Source: Rodentibacter heidelbergensis
Lineage (GTDB): Bacteria > Pseudomonadota > Gammaproteobacteria > Enterobacterales > Pasteurellaceae
Direction: 5' to 3'
DNA: 64,000 nt
Assembly (NCBI RefSeq): GCF_002000125.1
Contig: NZ_MLHH01000005.1
Span: 1 to 64,000, forward strand
The notes below the pieces were generated by a model. The model ran no database searches and was not told the DNA's origin. It was given only the letters and a program-made list of their open reading frames with translations. The position numbers and the translations under genes were made by a program. Every line of letters starts with the position of its first letter. Positions within the stretch are counted from its first letter, which is position 1. Of the stretch, positions 20,817 to 31,364 are shown piece by piece.

Positions 20817-21002
20817 ATTTTCTTATTTTGGTGAATGTTTTTTATTTGATGGATATTTTTTATCATAAAAATTGCAAGTCGTTTAAATCATAAACAAAGA
20901 TAGGCGTTACAAGAAAAAAACCATTCTCTAAACTTAAAAAATATGCAAGAATACCGCGCCTTAGTTTTTTAACTTTAAATGATTCTTAACAATAGGTTTA
21001 CG

Positions 21003-23627
21003 ATGAAAACAACAGCGGAAATCAGACAATCGTTCCTTGATTTTTTCCATAGTAAAGGGCATCAAATTGTCGCAAGTAGCTCTCTTGTCCCAGACAATGA
21101 TCCGACATTGCTTTTTACTAATGCGGGAATGAACCAATTTAAAGATGTATTCCTTGGTTTAGATAAACGCCCTTATTCCCGTGCTACAACAGCACAACGT
21201 TGTGTGCGTGCAGGCGGAAAACATAATGATTTAGAGAATGTAGGCTATACAGCACGTCATCATACTTTCTTTGAAATGTTAGGTAATTTCAGTTTTGGTG
21301 ACTATTTCAAACATGATGCCATTCGTTTTGCCTGGGAGTTTTTAACCTCTCCACAATGGCTTGCCTTACCAAAAGAAAAATTGTGGGTAACGGTCTATGA
21401 AACGGACAATGAAGCCTATGATATTTGGCATAAAGAGGTAGGCGTACCCGCAGAACGTATTATCCGAATTGGCGATAACAAAGGCGCACCTTATGCCTCA
21501 GATAATTTCTGGGCAATGGGGGATACCGGTCCTTGTGGGCCTTGTACGGAAATTTTCTATGATCATGGCGATCATATCTGGGGCGGGCCTCCGGGTTCAC
21601 CTGAAGAAGATGGCGACCGTTACATTGAAATTTGGAACGTAGTATTTATGCAATACAACCGTTTGGCTGACGGCACAATGGAAAAATTACCACGCCCGTC
21701 AGTGGATACCGGAATGGGATTAGAACGGATTTCAGCCGTATTGCAGCACGTTAATTCAAACTACGATATTGATATTTTTAAAACGTTAATTGCGAAAGCT
21801 GCAGAAATTGTAGGAACTACCGATTTAGCCAATAAATCTTTGCGGGTTATCGCAGACCACATTCGTTCTTGTGCTTATTTAATTGCAGATGGGGTGATCC
21901 CGTCAAATGAAGGGCGTGGTTATGTTTTACGCCGTATTATCCGCCGTGCAGTACGACATGGTCATTTACTCGGTGCGAAAGAAGCGTTTTTCTATAAACT
22001 GGTTCCAACCCTAATTGATGTCATGGCAGAAGCCGGTTTAGAGGTGAAAGAGAAACAGGCAAATGTAGAAAAGCTGTTACGCTTGGAAGAAGAGCAATTT
22101 GCCCGCACATTAGAACGAGGATTAGCGCTTTTAGATGAGGCCCTTGCCGAGGTTAAAAATGGCGTACTTTCTGGTGAAGTAGCATTTAAACTGTATGACA
22201 CCTATGGTTTCCCATTAGATCTTACGGCAGATGTTTGTCGTGAGCGTAATATTACCATTGATGAAGCCGGTTTTGAGCGCGAAATGGAAGCACAACGCAC
22301 CCGTGCGCAGGCCGCTAGTCAGTTTGGGGTCGATTATAACAATGTCATTCGTGTTGAAGGTGAAACCAAATTTGAAGGCTATACCGAATCGGAATCATTG
22401 GCAAAAGTGACCGCACTTTTCCATGATGGCAAATCGGTCGAACAAATTTCTGCCGGTCAAAGTGCTGTGGTGATATTAGAAAACACCCCATTTTATGCAG
22501 AATCGGGCGGTCAAATTGGTGATAGCGGTCATTTACTGGCACAAGGTATTGCCTTTAATGTGAAAGATACACAGAAATATGGTCAGGTATTTGGTCATAT
22601 TGGTGAGTTAGAACAAGGTACGCTCTCTGTCGGTCAAATCGTGAATGCCGTGGTGGATGTTGAACGTCGTCATCAAACCTCACTTAACCATTCTGCAACC
22701 CATTTATTGCATGCCGCATTACGCCAATTATTAGGCACGCATGTAGTGCAAAAAGGTTCACTAGTGGCAGATAATGCATTACGTTTTGATTTTTCTCATC
22801 CTGAAGCGATAACGAAAGCGCAGCTTGCAGAAATCGAGCGTCTTGTGAATCAAAAAATCCGGGCCAATTTCCCTATCCAAACGGATATTATGGATATTGA
22901 AGCCGCAAAAGCCAAAGGGGCAATGGCACTCTTTGGTGAGAAATATGCTGATCAGGTTCGTGTATTAACCATGGGCGATTTCTCTATTGAACTATGCGGA
23001 GGAATTCACGCTAAACGAACCGGTGATATCGGTTTGTTTAAGATTACAACAGAAACTGCGGTGGCTGCCGGTATTCGCCGTATTGAAGCGGTGACGGGGG
23101 AGCAGGCAATCAACTGGATTTTAGAGCAACAGCGTATTCTGAATCAAAGTGCTGACCTATTGAAATCAGATGTCAACACCCTAACAGATAAAATCCAACA
23201 GCTTCAGGATAAAGCGAAAAAAGGGGAAAAAGAACTGCAAAGCTTAAAAGAAAAAGCGGCGATGCAGGCGGGGTCTGATTTAGCGAAAAGTGCGGTTAAA
23301 ATTAACGGCATTTCAGTGATTGTGCATCAATTAGAGGGTGTTGAAACAAAATCACTGCGTGTCATGGTTGATGATTTAAAAAATCAACTTGGCTCGAGCG
23401 TCATCGTATTTGCTTCTGTTTTAGATGAAAAAGTCAACCTCGTAGTAGGTGTGACGAATGATATAACGGCAAAAGTCAAAGCTGGTGAGCTGGTGAATTT
23501 AATGGCTCAGCAGGTTGGTGGTAAAGGCGGTGGTCGCCCGGATATGGCAATGGCAGGAGGCTCCCAACCGGAAAATGTGGCACAGGCTCTGACTGTGGCG
23601 CAGAACTGGTTAAACGAAAATCTGTAG
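21003..23627 (+). CDS. alaS: Alanyl-tRNA synthetase AlaS
   Basis: Charges tRNA-Ala and clears mischarged Ser/Gly. 874 residues: class II catalytic core ([14 protein letters not shown], motif 3 [10 protein letters not shown]), editing domain with zinc ligands in [11 protein letters not shown] and [11 protein letters not shown], and the C-terminal oligomerisation domain ending in a Gly-rich [15 protein letters not shown]. The ATG at 21003 gives the standard MKTTAEIRQ start. Confidence 0.97.
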   Translation: MKTTAEIRQSFLDFFHSKGHQIVASSSLVPDNDPTLLFTNAGMNQFKDVFLGLDKRPYSRATTAQRCVRAGGKHNDLENVGYTARHHTFFEMLGNFSFGDYFKHDAIRFAWEFLTSPQWLALPKEKLWVTVYETDNEAYDIWHKEVGVPAERIIRIGDNKGAPYASDNFWAMGDTGPCGPCTEIFYDHGDHIWGGPPGSPEEDGDRYIEIWNVVFMQYNRLADGTMEKLPRPSVDTGMGLERISAVLQHVNSNYDIDIFKTLIAKAAEIVGTTDLANKSLRVIADHIRSCAYLIADGVIPSNEGRGYVLRRIIRRAVRHGHLLGAKEAFFYKLVPTLIDVMAEAGLEVKEKQANVEKLLRLEEEQFARTLERGLALLDEALAEVKNGVLSGEVAFKLYDTYGFPLDLTADVCRERNITIDEAGFEREMEAQRTRAQAASQFGVDYNNVIRVEGETKFEGYTESESLAKVTALFHDGKSVEQISAGQSAVVILENTPFYAESGGQIGDSGHLLAQGIAFNVKDTQKYGQVFGHIGELEQGTLSVGQIVNAVVDVERRHQTSLNHSATHLLHAALRQLLGTHVVQKGSLVADNALRFDFSHPEAITKAQLAEIERLVNQKIRANFPIQTDIMDIEAAKAKGAMALFGEKYADQVRVLTMGDFSIELCGGIHAKRTGDIGLFKITTETAVAAGIRRIEAVTGEQAINWILEQQRILNQSADLLKSDVNTLTDKIQQLQDKAKKGEKELQSLKEKAAMQAGSDLAKSAVKINGISVIVHQLEGVETKSLRVMVDDLKNQLGSSVIVFASVLDEKVNLVVGVTNDITAKVKAGELVNLMAQQVGGKGGGRPDMAMAGGSQPENVAQALTVAQNWLNENL

Positions 23628-23708
23628 TACAAGCCTTGGTTGGTGGGATTGCCAACCTTTCCTTGATTGATAGGGATATCTAATAAATGCAAACTAAGGA
23701 GATAAAAG

Positions 23709-23900
23709 ATGTTAATCTTAACTCGCAAAGTTGGCGAAAGTGTACTTATTGGAGACGATATTTCTATCACAGTTTTAAGTGTACGTGGAAACCAAGTAAA
23801 GCTCGGTGTTCAAGCACCTAAAGAAGTATCTGTTCACCGAGAAGAGATTTACCAACGAATTAAGCAGACGAAAGATGAATCTTCCAATGATTCACCTTGA
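23709..23900 (+). CDS. csrA: Carbon storage regulator CsrA
   Basis: 63-residue RNA-binding dimer that controls translation by binding GGA motifs in leaders. Starts [16 protein letters not shown], with the RNA-contact segment [20 protein letters not shown] precedes the ATG. The position between alaS and galU is as in H. influenzae. Confidence 0.96.
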   Translation: MLILTRKVGESVLIGDDISITVLSVRGNQVKLGVQAPKEVSVHREEIYQRIKQTKDESSNDSP

Positions 23901-23928
23901 TTATTCAGATAACTTAATGGATTTAAAC

Positions 23929-24816
23929 ATGAAAGCAATTATTCCTGTCGCCGGTTTAGGCACGCGTATGTTACCTGCCACGAAGGCAATTCCAAAAGAA
24001 ATGCTCACGTTGGTGGATAAACCTTTAATTCAGTATGTCGTGAATGAATGTGTGGCAGCCGGCATTAAAGAAATTGTGCTTGTAACCCATTCATCAAAGA
24101 ATGCGATCGAAAACCATTTTGATACGTCTTTTGAACTTGAAACCATGTTAGAAAAGCGTGTTAAACGTCAACTTCTTGAAGAGGTGCGTTCTATTTGCCC
24201 GAAAGATGTGACAATTATGCACGTTCGCCAAGGTAATGCAAAAGGTTTAGGGCATGCGGTGCTATGTGGCCGTCCGCTAGTGGGTAATGAACCTTTTGCA
24301 GTGGTATTACCTGATGTATTGCTTGCTGATTTTAGTGCAGATCAGAAGCAAGAAAATTTATCCGCAATGATTAAACGTTTCAATGAAACACAAGCCAGCC
24401 AAATTATGGTCGCACCTGTTGCTCAAGAGGATGTGAGCAGTTACGGTATTGCCGATTGTGGCGGTGCGGAATTAGTAGGGGGAGAAAGTGCCAAAATTCA
24501 ACGCATTATTGAAAAACCGGCTGTTGAAGATGCCCCTTCTAATCTTGCTGTGGTAGGGCGTTATGTCTTTTCTGCGGCAATTTGGGATTTATTGGAAAGA
24601 ACACCTGTGGGTGTCGGTGATGAAATCCAATTAACCGATGCCATTGATATGCTCATTGAAAAAGAAATGGTCGAAGCATTTCATATGACAGGTCGTACCT
24701 TTGACTGCGGTGATAAAATCGGTTATATGGAAGCTTTTGTCGAATATGGTCTTCGCCACGAAAAATTAGGCAAGGATTTTAAAGCCTTTATTAAAAACTT
24801 GGCGAAAACCCTGTAA
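23929..24816 (+). CDS. galU: UTP-glucose-1-phosphate uridylyltransferase GalU
   Basis: Makes UDP-glucose for LPS and sugar nucleotide metabolism. 295 residues with the nucleotide-binding [17 protein letters not shown] and the KPLIQYVV segment. The ATG at 23929 gives the standard [12 protein letters not shown] start; ATG 23917 (four residues longer) is an alternative. Its start lies 28 bases after csrA, so it is probably co-transcribed with it. Confidence 0.95.
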   Translation: MKAIIPVAGLGTRMLPATKAIPKEMLTLVDKPLIQYVVNECVAAGIKEIVLVTHSSKNAIENHFDTSFELETMLEKRVKRQLLEEVRSICPKDVTIMHVRQGNAKGLGHAVLCGRPLVGNEPFAVVLPDVLLADFSADQKQENLSAMIKRFNETQASQIMVAPVAQEDVSSYGIADCGGAELVGGESAKIQRIIEKPAVEDAPSNLAVVGRYVFSAAIWDLLERTPVGVGDEIQLTDAIDMLIEKEMVEAFHMTGRTFDCGDKIGYMEAFVEYGLRHEKLGKDFKAFIKNLAKTL

Positions 24817-24850
24817 AAGACTGAAAACTGAGATTTTTAGAAACGGTTTG

Positions 24851-24899
24851 TCTGCCTCTTCAGCATTAAAGTAATGAATGATGAAGAGGCAGATTTTTT
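24851..24899 (+). terminator. galU terminator
   Basis: 16-bp stem with one mismatch: tctgcctcttcagcat at 24851-24866 against 24878-24893, followed by a T run. Confidence 0.9.
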
Positions 24900-25018
24900 A
24901 TTGGCTTTTGTGAAAGCTTATAACGCTCATTGTTGCCCTTTTACTTACGATGCCTTTATCAGTAAAAAGATAATTGATCGATGATCAAAAGTTCCTTAAG
25001 GGTTTGGAAAGCCTTTAA

Positions 25019-26026
25019 TTAACCCAATAAATGATAAAGCAGTAGGTTAACACCAAACCCACCAACAACTAACCATACGAAAACCAAGAAGCCTAAGAGT
25101 AATGGCTTTAATCCCGCTTGTTTCACGGTGCTGATGTTGGTGGTAAGCCCAAGTCCTGCCATTGCTGCCATGAGTAAAATGGTGTCAATTTGAACTAATA
25201 TTTTTACCCATTCCACAGGTAATAAATTAAAAGAATTAAATACTGCAACGAGAATAAACATCAACGCAAAGTAGGGAATAGCAATCGCCTGCGTTTGTTT
25301 TTCCTCTTTGTGTAAAAAATAAGAGAGGACAAGTAAAAAAGGCGCTAACATCATTACCCGTATCATTTTGGACACTACGGCAACATCAGCTACATTCGCA
25401 TTAATATTACTTCCCGCCGCATAAACCTGAGCCACTTCATGCACTGTCGAGCCAATGTAAATGCCAAATTGATGAGGATTGATTGCCTCAATTAAAATGG
25501 GATAAAGCAACGGGTATAAAAACATAGAAAGCGTGCCGAAAATAACGATTAACGCAACGGCAACCGAAACTTTATAAGAAGGGGCTTTTACTACCGGCTC
25601 ACTGGCGATGATTGCCGCCGCCCCGCAGATACTGCACCCGGCACCGGTGAGTAAAACGATTTGTTTATCAATTTTCAATAGCTTAATGCCAATCCAATAA
25701 GTGATCAAAAAGGTGAAGATCAGCATAAGCGCATCGGCAAAGACAGCATTGACCCCCACTTGCCCGATATCCTGTAAGGTTATTCTAAAACCATATAACA
25801 CGATGCCAAGACGAAGTAATTTTCCTTTGGCAAAGGTGACACCTTGATGGGTAGAATTTTCGATTTTAGGGTAGAAGGTATTACCACATAAAATTCCGAG
25901 AATAATCGCCAATGTTAGTGTACTGATATTGAGATTTGTTACCCAGGCATGATTTCCAATGAATACAGCGATGGTTGTGATCACCAACACCAAAAATAAG
26001 CCCAAAATAAAGTTTAAATGTTTCAT
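25019..26026 (-). CDS. yeiH: UPF0324 membrane protein (YeiH family)
   Basis: 335 residues with about ten hydrophobic segments, starting MKHLNFILGLFLVLVITTIAVF. Family hallmarks include GAGCSICGAAAI and GSTVHEVAQVYAAG. Inner-membrane protein; transport of a small anion or sulfur compound has been proposed for relatives, but the substrate is not established. ATG 26026 is preferred over an upstream start that would add nine residues. It is a single gene; the LysR regulator often next to it is absent. Confidence 0.85.
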   Translation of the reverse strand: MKHLNFILGLFLVLVITTIAVFIGNHAWVTNLNISTLTLAIILGILCGNTFYPKIENSTHQGVTFAKGKLLRLGIVLYGFRITLQDIGQVGVNAVFADALMLIFTFLITYWIGIKLLKIDKQIVLLTGAGCSICGAAAIIASEPVVKAPSYKVSVAVALIVIFGTLSMFLYPLLYPILIEAINPHQFGIYIGSTVHEVAQVYAAGSNINANVADVAVVSKMIRVMMLAPFLLVLSYFLHKEEKQTQAIAIPYFALMFILVAVFNSFNLLPVEWVKILVQIDTILLMAAMAGLGLTTNISTVKQAGLKPLLLGFLVFVWLVVGGFGVNLLLYHLLG

Positions 26027-26149
26027 CAGGTTTTTCTCTTTAGAGGACAGCATTGTTACTGCGGTGAATTAACCTATCATTCTTTAATGCGGATTTCCAG
26101 CACGAAAATAAGGTTATTGCGCTTGCTTACTTTTTGTCTATAAGAAAAT

Positions 26150-26171
26150 GGCTTATGCCGATGCATAAGCC
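26150..26171 (-). terminator. Hairpin downstream of dgkA
   Basis: Perfect 9-bp stem ggcttatgc / gcataagcc with a 4-base loop. On the minus strand it is followed by attttctta, a weak T tract. A USS core (26198-26206) lies between it and dgkA. Confidence 0.55.
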
Positions 26172-26205
26172 AAAATCCGAAAACAGTGAAAAAATTGACC
26201 GCACT

Positions 26206-26562
26206 TTAGAAGAAGAGAATACTTCCCCATATCACAGCCGCAATACAAAGGGCTACAAATACGGCAGCAGAGCCTTGATCTTTGGCTCTGCCTGATAGCT
26301 CGTGGCGTTCGGTGCCGATGCGATCAACCACTGCTTCAACGGCACTGTTTAATAATTCCACCGCCATGACCAGCAAAACCGATGAAATCATTAAGGCGAT
26401 TTCAAGTTTCGTTTCCCCTAGAAAGAAAGCGAGCGGAATTAAAATGGCTGCAAGAAAACACTCATGGCGAAAAGCCGTTTCATTTTTAAAGGCGCTTTTC
26501 AAACCTTGGAGGGAATATTTTGTTGAATTGATTAAATGGGTTAATCCCGTTGTTTTGTACAT
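26206..26562 (-). CDS. dgkA: Diacylglycerol kinase DgkA
   Basis: Small integral-membrane kinase that recycles diacylglycerol to phosphatidic acid. 118 residues with three membrane segments and the signature MAVELLNSAVEAVVDRIG. Last gene of the recO-rlmD-relA-dgkA cluster, eight bases after relA. Confidence 0.95.
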   Translation of the reverse strand: MYKTTGLTHLINSTKYSLQGLKSAFKNETAFRHECFLAAILIPLAFFLGETKLEIALMISSVLLVMAVELLNSAVEAVVDRIGTERHELSGRAKDQGSAAVFVALCIAAVIWGSILFF

Positions 26563-26570
26563 AAATTTAC

Positions 26571-28802
26571 CTATAAACGTTTTGCTTCAATCACATCATC
26601 TAATTTGGCAAGTCTTGCTAAGATCTTGCTTAAACTTTCTACATTGTGAAGTTCAATTTCCATATCAATGGTTGCCAGTTGTTTTTTGGTATCCGCCCGG
26701 CTCGCCACTCCTAACACGCTGATTTTTTCATTTGCCAACACCGTGGTGATATCTCGTAATAATCCGTTTCTATCACTGGCGATAATACGAATATTGATAT
26801 GGAAACCTCGGGCATAATTTTCTCCCCAAAGGGATTCCACCACCCGTTCCGGATGGGCGGCTTGCAATTCTAAAAATTGTTCACAATCACTACGATGAAT
26901 AGAAATGCCTCGCCCCATTGTGATATATCCCACAATGGCATCCCCGGGAATAGGCTGGCAGCAACGGGCAATATGATGCATTAAATTACCTACACCTTCT
27001 ACAATCACACTGCCGTTCTTTTCTGCATTTTTTTGCTGAGAATTGACCGCACTTTTATTGGCTACATGGCGAAGAATTTCTTGGTCCGCCTGCTCGGCGC
27101 TCACTTTAATCAGTTTACTTTGTAAAAAGTTCACCAAATGATTTAAACGAATATCACCACTGCCAATTCCTGCATAGAGATCCTCGAGGCTTTTGAGGTT
27201 ATAACGAGGCAGGGCATAAGGCTCGACTTGCTTGATATTCAGATTTAGACGGGCAAGTTCGTTATCCAGCAATTCCTTTCCTGCCGGCACATTTTTATCA
27301 CGATCTTGTTTTTTAAACCAAGCTTGAATTTTTGAGCGGGATTTTGCGGTGTGGGTAAAACCTAAATTCGGATTAAGCCAATCCCGACTTGGGTTGGGAT
27401 TTTTCTGGGTGATGATATCGATTTGATCACCCATTTGTAATTGGTAGGTGAAAGGAACGATACGTCCTCCCACTTTTGCGCCAATACAACGATGACCGAT
27501 TTCACTATGAATAGCATAAGCAAAATCAAGCGGCGTTGAACCGGCTGGCAAATCGACCACCTCGCCTTTTGGCGTAAACACATAGACCCGATCATCAAAA
27601 ACTTGGCTACGCAATTCCGCCATCACTTCACCGGAATCGGTAATATCATCCTGCCATGCTAATAATTTACGCAACCAAGCGATTTTTTCTTCATAAGCGG
27701 ATAAGCTACCTGTCGTGCCTTCTTTATATTTCCAATGGGCTGCCACCCCGAGTTCTGCATCATCGTGCATTTGCTGGGTACGGATTTGCACTTCAATGGG
27801 TTTACCGCCTTTTCCTAACACAACAGTATGAATGGATTGATAGCCGTTTGGTTTTGGATTGGCGACATAATCGTCAAATTCTTTGGGTAAATGTTTGAAA
27901 TGGGTATGAACGATGCCTAATGCGGTATAACAATCTTGCAATTTTTGAACAATAATTCTTACCGCTCTCACATCGTAGAGCCCGCTAAATTCCAAGTGTT
28001 TTTTCTGCATTTTACGCCAAATACTGTAAATGTGTTTTGGGCGGCCATACACCTCTACCTGCTCAATATTTTCACGCAAATAACCACTTAATTCTTGCAC
28101 AAAATCGGCAATGTATTGCTCACGGTCGAGGCGGCGTTCTTGGAGTAATTTAGCAATAGTACGATATTGTTCGGGGTGCAGATAACGGAAGCAATAATCC
28201 TCCAGTTCCCATTTTAATTGCCCGATACCTAAACGGTTTGCTAAAGGGGCGTAGATATTGGCGCATTCTTTGGCGGCAAGCACTTTTTCTTCTTCGGAAC
28301 AGCGATTTTCAGCATCTCTCAGAAAGGTGATGCGTTCGGCAAGTTTAATAATTACACAGCGGAAATCATCGACCATGGCAAGGAGCATACGGCGCACATT
28401 ATCCACTTGTAAGGCATTGGCAGAATGGCTGGCATTAAGTTGACGGATATTATCCATCTCTTCCACGCCTTTCAGTAATTTAGTGATTTCCGGGCCAAAA
28501 TCTTCTTTCAAGCTCTCCCAATCTGCCAGCCGATTTGCCACAATAGGGAAAAGCATCGCGGTAATCAGGCTTTCTGCATCCATATTCAGCTCATGCAAAA
28601 TCTCCACCATTTCGACACCGGATTGGCCTGTCAATGTGGCATTTTTCATTTCATCAGGGTGAGAATCCATCAAATTGCGCACATAGTACCATGCCTCAAT
28701 CAGACGCTTCTCCGTTTGTTCTGTCAGTTTTAACGCAGCACACCATGGTTCAATCACAAAATCTTTTGGATTTAACAAATGTGATCCACGAACAGCAACC
28801 AT
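26571..28802 (-). CDS. relA: GTP pyrophosphokinase RelA
   Basis: Ribosome-associated (p)ppGpp synthetase of the stringent response. 743 residues: an inactive HD-like hydrolase domain, the synthetase domain (YDVRAVRIIVQKLQDCYTAL, then PKPNGYQSIHT), a TGS domain (VYVFTPKGEVVDLPAGSTPLDFAYA), a zinc-finger-like segment HHIARCCQPIPGD and a C-terminal ACT domain. The hydrolase His-Asp pair is degenerate, as expected for RelA rather than SpoT. Confidence 0.96.
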   Translation of the reverse strand: MVAVRGSHLLNPKDFVIEPWCAALKLTEQTEKRLIEAWYYVRNLMDSHPDEMKNATLTGQSGVEMVEILHELNMDAESLITAMLFPIVANRLADWESLKEDFGPEITKLLKGVEEMDNIRQLNASHSANALQVDNVRRMLLAMVDDFRCVIIKLAERITFLRDAENRCSEEEKVLAAKECANIYAPLANRLGIGQLKWELEDYCFRYLHPEQYRTIAKLLQERRLDREQYIADFVQELSGYLRENIEQVEVYGRPKHIYSIWRKMQKKHLEFSGLYDVRAVRIIVQKLQDCYTALGIVHTHFKHLPKEFDDYVANPKPNGYQSIHTVVLGKGGKPIEVQIRTQQMHDDAELGVAAHWKYKEGTTGSLSAYEEKIAWLRKLLAWQDDITDSGEVMAELRSQVFDDRVYVFTPKGEVVDLPAGSTPLDFAYAIHSEIGHRCIGAKVGGRIVPFTYQLQMGDQIDIITQKNPNPSRDWLNPNLGFTHTAKSRSKIQAWFKKQDRDKNVPAGKELLDNELARLNLNIKQVEPYALPRYNLKSLEDLYAGIGSGDIRLNHLVNFLQSKLIKVSAEQADQEILRHVANKSAVNSQQKNAEKNGSVIVEGVGNLMHHIARCCQPIPGDAIVGYITMGRGISIHRSDCEQFLELQAAHPERVVESLWGENYARGFHINIRIIASDRNGLLRDITTVLANEKISVLGVASRADTKKQLATIDMEIELHNVESLSKILARLAKLDDVIEAKRL

Positions 28803-28881
28803 AATCCCCCCCTTGTTGATGAAGAAAAGAGCAACATCCTGTCACTCCATTTTAGCCAGTCATTGTAACAGAATGAGCCAC

Positions 28882-30198
28882 TTATTTTGTAGAAAATAAC
28901 GTTATGGATTCCAAATGCCCCGTGTGGGGGAACATATCAACCACTGCGCTTTTTTCAATTTTGTAGCCAAATCCACGCAATATTTCTGCATCACGCACTA
29001 ATGTCGCCGGATTGCATGAAACATAAAGGATTTTTTCCGCCTTTAGCTCACTTAATGCGGTTAGGGCAAAGGCAGCACCACTACGAGGCGGATCAAGCAA
29101 AATCTTATTAAAAGGCTGGTTTGCCCAAATCTGCCCAACAAAAGATTGGTCAAGATTAGCTTGAAAAAATTCAATATTCTTGATCTGATTTCGCGCGGCG
29201 TTTTGTTTTGCTTTTTCCGCCATGTCAGCCACACCTTCAATACCGACTGCACTTTTTACCCGTTTCGCAAGAGGAAGGGTGAAATTTCCCATTCCACAAA
29301 ATAAATCTAAAACATGATCGGTCGGTTGAAGCGCAAGCCAGTCTAGGGCAGTTTGTACCATGGCCTCATTTAACTTGCGATTAACCTGAATAAAATCTTG
29401 GATATCAAAATGAAATTTCATGCTATCGCTAAATTGGTAATAGGGAGGCTCGCCATAAAGTTGTTCTATCCCCTCATCACTTTGTAGAAAAAGCATGATA
29501 TTTTCTTGCTTGGCAAAATGGATGAGTAAAGTGCGGTCAATTTCGGCGAGATTTCCCATATAGCGTAACAACATCGCCACGCCATTGTCTGCGGCGACCA
29601 ATTCAATATGTCCAAGTTGTTTTGGGGTGGAATAATCGCTCAAAAGTGCGGTCAGTTTAGGGAGTAAATGATTGATAGCAGGTTCGACCACTTCACAACG
29701 AGCCACTGAGATTAAATCATGCGTGTTTTTCTGGCGAAACCCCATGTCAATTTGTTTCGTTTTGGGGGTAAATTTTAGGCTTAAACGCACCCGTCGGCGA
29801 TATTGCCAAGGCTCACCACAAATCATTGGTTGGAAATCAATAGGCTCTTGCTGAAGTTTTACCAAACGTTTGAACAGAGCGGATTGTTTCGCTTCACGTT
29901 GCATTTCGATGGGAATATGTTGAGCTTGGCAACCACCGCAACGTTCATAATAGGGACAGGGTGGCAAAACCCTATGGGGGCTTTTTTCAAGCCATTTTTT
30001 GGCTACTGCCCGTCCATATTGGCGTTTTTCTTCGATAACGAGCGCTTCTAGTTTTTCTTGAGGTAAGGCATTTTCGATAAACCAAGTCTTACCGTTAATT
30101 TTTGCCACACCTAAACCTTGATAATCCAGCTCGATAATGGTTGCGCTGATCTTTTGTGGTGGATTGGATTTTTTCTGTTGAGTATAAAGCAGTGCCAT
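28882..30198 (-). CDS. rlmD: 23S rRNA (uracil-1939-C5)-methyltransferase RlmD
   Basis: 438 residues: N-terminal TRAM domain, iron-sulfur cysteines in CPYYERCGGCQAQHI, SAM-binding LDLFCGMGNFTLPLA, and the catalytic Cys in YVSCNPATLVRDAE. Modifies 23S rRNA. The start codon overlaps the recO stop by one base. Confidence 0.95.
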   Translation of the reverse strand: MALLYTQQKKSNPPQKISATIIELDYQGLGVAKINGKTWFIENALPQEKLEALVIEEKRQYGRAVAKKWLEKSPHRVLPPCPYYERCGGCQAQHIPIEMQREAKQSALFKRLVKLQQEPIDFQPMICGEPWQYRRRVRLSLKFTPKTKQIDMGFRQKNTHDLISVARCEVVEPAINHLLPKLTALLSDYSTPKQLGHIELVAADNGVAMLLRYMGNLAEIDRTLLIHFAKQENIMLFLQSDEGIEQLYGEPPYYQFSDSMKFHFDIQDFIQVNRKLNEAMVQTALDWLALQPTDHVLDLFCGMGNFTLPLAKRVKSAVGIEGVADMAEKAKQNAARNQIKNIEFFQANLDQSFVGQIWANQPFNKILLDPPRSGAAFALTALSELKAEKILYVSCNPATLVRDAEILRGFGYKIEKSAVVDMFPHTGHLESITLFSTK

Positions 30199-30908
30199 TA
30201 TTTTAAAAATAAAACCTGTTGAGTGAATAATTCCCGGCTTTTTAAGGGTTTATCGCCTAGGTAGGGTTTGAGTGCTTGACGTGTAAAACGCTTAGCCGCT
30301 TGACGTACCGCCTCATCGGAGAAATCAAGATTGGCAAAGGCAATCAGCTCCCGCCCGTAAAAGGTGAGATTATCTTTCACCAAAGAGGCAATAAAGCCTT
30401 TTTCCTCACGATAGCGATAAGTCATGGTTGGATCGACCGGCTGACCGGAACCGGCGCAATGTAAAAAATCCACACCATAGCCCAAAATTTGAAGTAAGTT
30501 AAATTCAAATAAACGTAAGCAAGGTTCGACATTGGCTTCGGTTGCCAAACGGGTTAAACATTGTAGGTAATGTTGGAATAATTGTGGATTGGCCGTTTCA
30601 GGCTCTATCACACGAGTGAGCAATTCATTCACATAAAAACCACTATAAAGTGAGGTTTGTTGTAAGGGTAAACTCATCGCTGCCGGTTCTGCTTTGGTGA
30701 GGGTTTTCAGCCCGCGTTTTCCTGTCCAGCGCAATAAAAGGGGCGTGAAGGGCTGTAAAACGGATTTCCATGTTGAGCGTTTTGCCCGTGCACCTTTGGC
30801 GATGACGGTAAGCCGACCGCTTTCTTCTGTGAAAAGATCGACTAACAAACTGGTTTCACTATAAGGACGGCGGTGTAAAACAAAACCGCGTTGAAGCTCG
30901 TTTAACAC
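30198..30908 (-). CDS. recO: DNA repair protein RecO
   Basis: 236 residues: an N-terminal OB-fold ([20 protein letters not shown] and [15 protein letters not shown]) and a helical C-terminal domain. It loads RecA on SSB-coated DNA together with RecR, and may matter for transformation in this naturally competent family. It starts three bases after oapB. Confidence 0.94.
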   Translation of the reverse strand: MLNELQRGFVLHRRPYSETSLLVDLFTEESGRLTVIAKGARAKRSTWKSVLQPFTPLLLRWTGKRGLKTLTKAEPAAMSLPLQQTSLYSGFYVNELLTRVIEPETANPQLFQHYLQCLTRLATEANVEPCLRLFEFNLLQILGYGVDFLHCAGSGQPVDPTMTYRYREEKGFIASLVKDNLTFYGRELIAFANLDFSDEAVRQAAKRFTRQALKPYLGDKPLKSRELFTQQVLFLK

Positions 30909-30911
30909 CGC

Positions 30912-31316
30912 TTATTTGCTCGTTGATGAGGAGGTGGATTTAAGCCGACATTGCGCTGCTAAAATTTCACCGACACTGGTTTTCAAAGTGCTAAAATCAT
31001 TGCGTTCAAACCATGTCCAACGGATATTACCGTAATTATTGCCCCGCTCGGAAATCATCAGGGTGAGTTTTTCCGTAACTTGATTAAAGCTGATGGACAC
31101 TTGTTTTAACATTTTTTTATTTCGTTTCTGTGTGGTGTGCACCACACGAACTTCCTTATCATCTTTGCAAAAATACAATTTTGCTGAACCGATTTGAGAG
31201 GTTTTATCCACTTTTTGTACCACCATTTTTTGTTGAGGCGGTTCATTTAATAAAGGGCTTTGGCTGCAACCGCTCAGTAAAAGTGCGGTCGAAATAAATA
31301 ATGTTTTCTTTAGCAT
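30912..31316 (-). CDS. oapB: Opacity-associated lipoprotein OapB
   Basis: 134 residues with signal peptide and lipobox LLLSGC (Cys about residue 17). The mature part has YFCKDD, then SFNQVTEKLTLMISERGNNY and a C-terminal Cys. Gene order oapA-oapB-recO and the sequence pattern match H. influenzae OapB, needed for the OapA-dependent transparent colony phenotype. The fold resembles the MliC lysozyme-inhibitor type (paired Cys, beta-rich), but that link is inference. Confidence 0.82.
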   Translation of the reverse strand: MLKKTLFISTALLLSGCSQSPLLNEPPQQKMVVQKVDKTSQIGSAKLYFCKDDKEVRVVHTTQKRNKKMLKQVSISFNQVTEKLTLMISERGNNYGNIRWTWFERNDFSTLKTSVGEILAAQCRLKSTSSSTSK

Positions 31317-31364
31317 AATCCTCCACCGAAAGGAAACAAAAAGGGCGAATGTTCGCCCTTAAAA

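Noticed and set aside
24900-25018. Possible gene fragment between galU and yeiH
   Set aside because: No open frame of note and no similarity recognised; the weak inverted repeats are not convincing.
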